A stretch of 36,301 nucleotides of DNA, from the IMG/VR virus record IMGVR_UViG_3300042924_006165, positions 1 to 36,301 of that record. One strand, written 5' to 3'. The position numbers were made by a program, and so were the translations under genes. Source of the stretch: a virus. Within the stretch, counting starts at the first letter, position 1, and each line of letters begins with the position of its first letter. Below the pieces are notes generated by a model, which saw only the letters and a list, made by a program, of their open reading frames with translations, was not told the DNA's origin and searched no databases. Below, one piece after another: positions 34,867-36,301 of the stretch.

Positions 34867-35648
34867 AATTTAGGAACCTTATAGGACTCTATTTGAACTG
34901 TGCCTATTAGTCCTGAGTAACATTCTTTTTTTACAGGGCAATAAGTGCAAGGCATTTTGGATTTTGTTGCTCCTGCTGGTTTCATTGGAAGATCTCCGTC
35001 TTTAAAATTATCCCAAACTTCACACATCCACAAAAATGCTTCCTCAATGATTTCAGTATTTTTTTCATTCATGGAAATTGGAATTACTATAAGTTCCTGA
35101 GTGTTTTTATTCTCATACAGAAAAAATCCTTCTTTAGCTTTTTTAAGTTTCATATAAGTCAATAGCTGTAGAAGGTGGTTGGGTGTTGGCTTCATCTCTG
35201 ATTGCCTTCCATCCCAAACTTCTTGCTTTGCTGTTTTAATTTCACCAATGACTGTCTCTCCATCATATTCCATTATTAAATCTATAAATCCTCTAATTGG
35301 GGGATACTCATTTACAATCTCTTCTTCTTCCGCTTTCCACTCAGGCATTGTGGATATTAACTTTTGAAGTCTTTCGTGTGCCTGTGTTCCTTGTGACATA
35401 TTGGCAACGGCAACTGCGTCATTATCGTCAATAAACATAGCACCAGAAAAAGCCATATACCAATATCTTGGACAGGTTCCATGACCGTAACCTAAAGAGC
35501 TTGGGCTAAATGATTTTTTTGTCATCTCTCCATCTGCTCTTTTTGTATTACGATACGCCTCATCAAGCAGTTGAGCAAATTTTTCTGGATCGAAATGCTT
35601 ACCAGTATGCTTTTTAAACTTGAGGTTCTTTACTATATCTCTACCCAT
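34863..35648 (-). CDS. Cas4/RecB-like PD-(D/E)XK nuclease with iron-sulfur cysteines
   Basis: The nuclease core is His91 (GTQAHERL), Asp123 (RGFIDLIMEYDG), Glu136-x-Lys138 (VIGEIKTAK) and the QxxxY motif (HLLQLLTYM, Gln160-Tyr164). Four cysteines, Cys59 (GTCPRYW) and Cys233, Cys236, Cys242 (CTYCPVKKEC), match the Fe-S cluster of Cas4 and AddB-type nucleases. The length is 261 aa. No cas genes or CRISPR array are nearby, so it is probably a recombination or DNA-degrading exonuclease. It starts the DNA-processing group after a small membrane protein. Confidence 0.85.
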   Translation of the reverse strand: MGRDIVKNLKFKKHTGKHFDPEKFAQLLDEAYRNTKRADGEMTKKSFSPSSLGYGHGTCPRYWYMAFSGAMFIDDNDAVAVANMSQGTQAHERLQKLISTMPEWKAEEEEIVNEYPPIRGFIDLIMEYDGETVIGEIKTAKQEVWDGRQSEMKPTPNHLLQLLTYMKLKKAKEGFFLYENKNTQELIVIPISMNEKNTEIIEEAFLWMCEVWDNFKDGDLPMKPAGATKSKMPCTYCPVKKECYSGLIGTVQIESYKVPKL

Positions 35649-35800
35649 TAATCTTTATTCCATTCATCATTATCTATGTCCTCATTTAGGTCAAAGTCAA
35701 AAACTTCTTGTTGCCCAACCCATTTTAAAAATTTAGATAACGCTAAACCTGAAAGGATCGCTGTTGCTGATATTGTAATTAAAGCCCATACTTTTTTCAC
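35648..35800 (-). CDS. Small membrane protein with acidic tail (50 aa)
   Basis: A GTG start at 35800 follows GGGGAG by 7 bases. One hydrophobic helix (ALITISATAILSGLALS) with basic N-terminus is followed by an acidic tail (FDLNEDIDNDEW). Its TAA overlaps the nuclease ATG. Not recognised. Confidence 0.55.
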   Translation of the reverse strand: MKKVWALITISATAILSGLALSKFLKWVGQQEVFDFDLNEDIDNDEWNKD

Positions 35801-35836
35801 TTAATGTCTCCCCAAAAAAATATAATTATTATGTCT

Positions 35837-36301
35837 CTACCCATTGTTTGGCACCCACATTTTTTCTTTTCCTTTATTATGATATCTAGCCATAACAAAC
35901 AATAAGTCTGATAGACGATTTAAATACTTAGCAATGTTTGGATTTACGTTTTCTATCTTCCAAACTTCACGCTCTGCCCTTCTTACAACAGTCCTTGCAT
36001 TGTGCAGTGGTCCTGTTGGCAAAACAAAAGATCTTAAAGGTTCTAGATACTCATTATAGTCATCAATTACATTTTCTAAATATGTTACTCTGTTTTCAGA
36101 TATTGTTATTGTTGAAGCACCTGCAAGCTCTGCGCCAAGATCAAATAAGTCGCTCTGAACTCTTTCAATAATATTATTATACTCATCGGTTGCCATTCCA
36201 ATAGCAGAGTTGGCCTCATCTACAGCACCTATAGCTTCCATCATAGGGCTAGTTTTAGATACCCTTTCGTTATTAGCGTTAGAGGTTTGCCCATCATCGC
36301 C
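35837..36301 (-). CDS. PduO-type cob(I)alamin adenosyltransferase (5' end outside window)
   Basis: The enzyme transfers the adenosyl group of ATP to reduced cobalamin, making coenzyme B12. The frame continues without a stop to the right edge, where GDDGQTS...RVSK matches the family's N-terminal TGDxGxTxL...RVxK, so the ATG at 36244 is internal and not the start. Further signatures are IGAVDEANSAIGMA, LHNARTVVRRAERE (ATP-binding Arg residues) and KYLNRLSDLLFVMARYHN. A phage might supply it to support a B12-dependent class II ribonucleotide reductase, which is not in this window. The last residues ending WVPNNG are complete. Confidence 0.9.
   Translation of the reverse strand, partial: GDDGQTSNANNERVSKTSPMMEAIGAVDEANSAIGMATDEYNNIIERVQSDLFDLGAELAGASTITISENRVTYLENVIDDYNEYLEPLRSFVLPTGPLHNARTVVRRAEREVWKIENVNPNIAKYLNRLSDLLFVMARYHNKGKEKMWVPNNG

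Noticed and set aside
34863-35648. Cas4-like nuclease as evidence of a CRISPR system
   Set aside because: No repeats with spacers and no other cas genes are nearby. Phage Cas4/RecB-like nucleases commonly occur alone.
35837-36244. Cobalamin adenosyltransferase starting at the ATG at 36244
   Set aside because: The frame stays open to the window edge and the upstream residues match the family N-terminus, so the true start lies outside.

Overview
The window reads as part of a large, AT-rich tailed-phage genome (Caudoviricetes) that infects an actinobacterium. The phage assignment rests on a large terminase (30174-31973), a probable small terminase, a CHAP endolysin with small membrane proteins and a lipoprotein beside it, a RuvC-like resolvase, a Cas4/RecB-like nuclease and tightly packed small genes. 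The actinobacterial host is inferred from a WhiB-like regulator, secreted proteins with host-like signal peptides, an FmdB-type zinc ribbon and frequent leaderless starts. I suspect a free-living aquatic host, but the sequence alone does not prove this. No integrase, CRISPR array or insertion sequence was seen.

Layout. Nearly all genes are on the minus strand, in operons whose members overlap by 1-20 bases. 1-1501: the end of a plus-strand gene, an AT-rich repeat region, very small genes and a probable tRNA. 1640-2260: a plus-strand sulfotransferase. 2265-3885: an operon of small genes ending in a SpeD-like decarboxylase. 3918-5811: two peroxiredoxin-like proteins, two tiny genes and an HslV/proteasome-like peptidase. 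5867-8135: a quinone-reductase-like enzyme, an Asp/Asn-hydroxylase-like oxygenase and a divergent methyltransferase. 8215-10692: a catalase downstream of small proline/alanine-rich and basic proteins. 10702-12690: an oxygenase-like protein and a secreted, S-layer-like protein. 12805-16068: an SGNH-like protein, a methyltransferase and a secreted subtilase. 16100-18335: a second HslV-like peptidase, zinc ribbons and WhiB. 18316-20625: two Fe(II)/2OG oxygenases and an SGNH-like relative. 20711-24932: lysis genes and a large repeat-rich surface protein. 25005-26140: FmdB-like protein, nuclease, structured RNA and Hsp20. 26222-29641: luciferase-like monooxygenase, oxygenase, TipAS-domain protein and carbamoyltransferase. 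29622-32499: terminase operon. 32533-36301: nucleic-acid enzymes, an APS kinase/nucleotidyltransferase fusion and a cobalamin adenosyltransferase that runs off the right edge.

How it fits together. Packaging, lysis and DNA-processing genes form the phage core. Around them lies an unusually rich set of accessory enzymes: five Fe(II)/2OG-oxygenase-like proteins, sulfo-, carbamoyl- and methyltransferases, a flavin monooxygenase, stress proteins (catalase, Hsp20, peroxiredoxin-like) and two threonine-peptidase-like proteins. A recurring regulatory feature is a sigma70-type -10 box placed 6-8 bases before the start codon, often with the -35 box overlapping the previous gene's stop codon. This predicts leaderless mRNAs for about a dozen transcription units.
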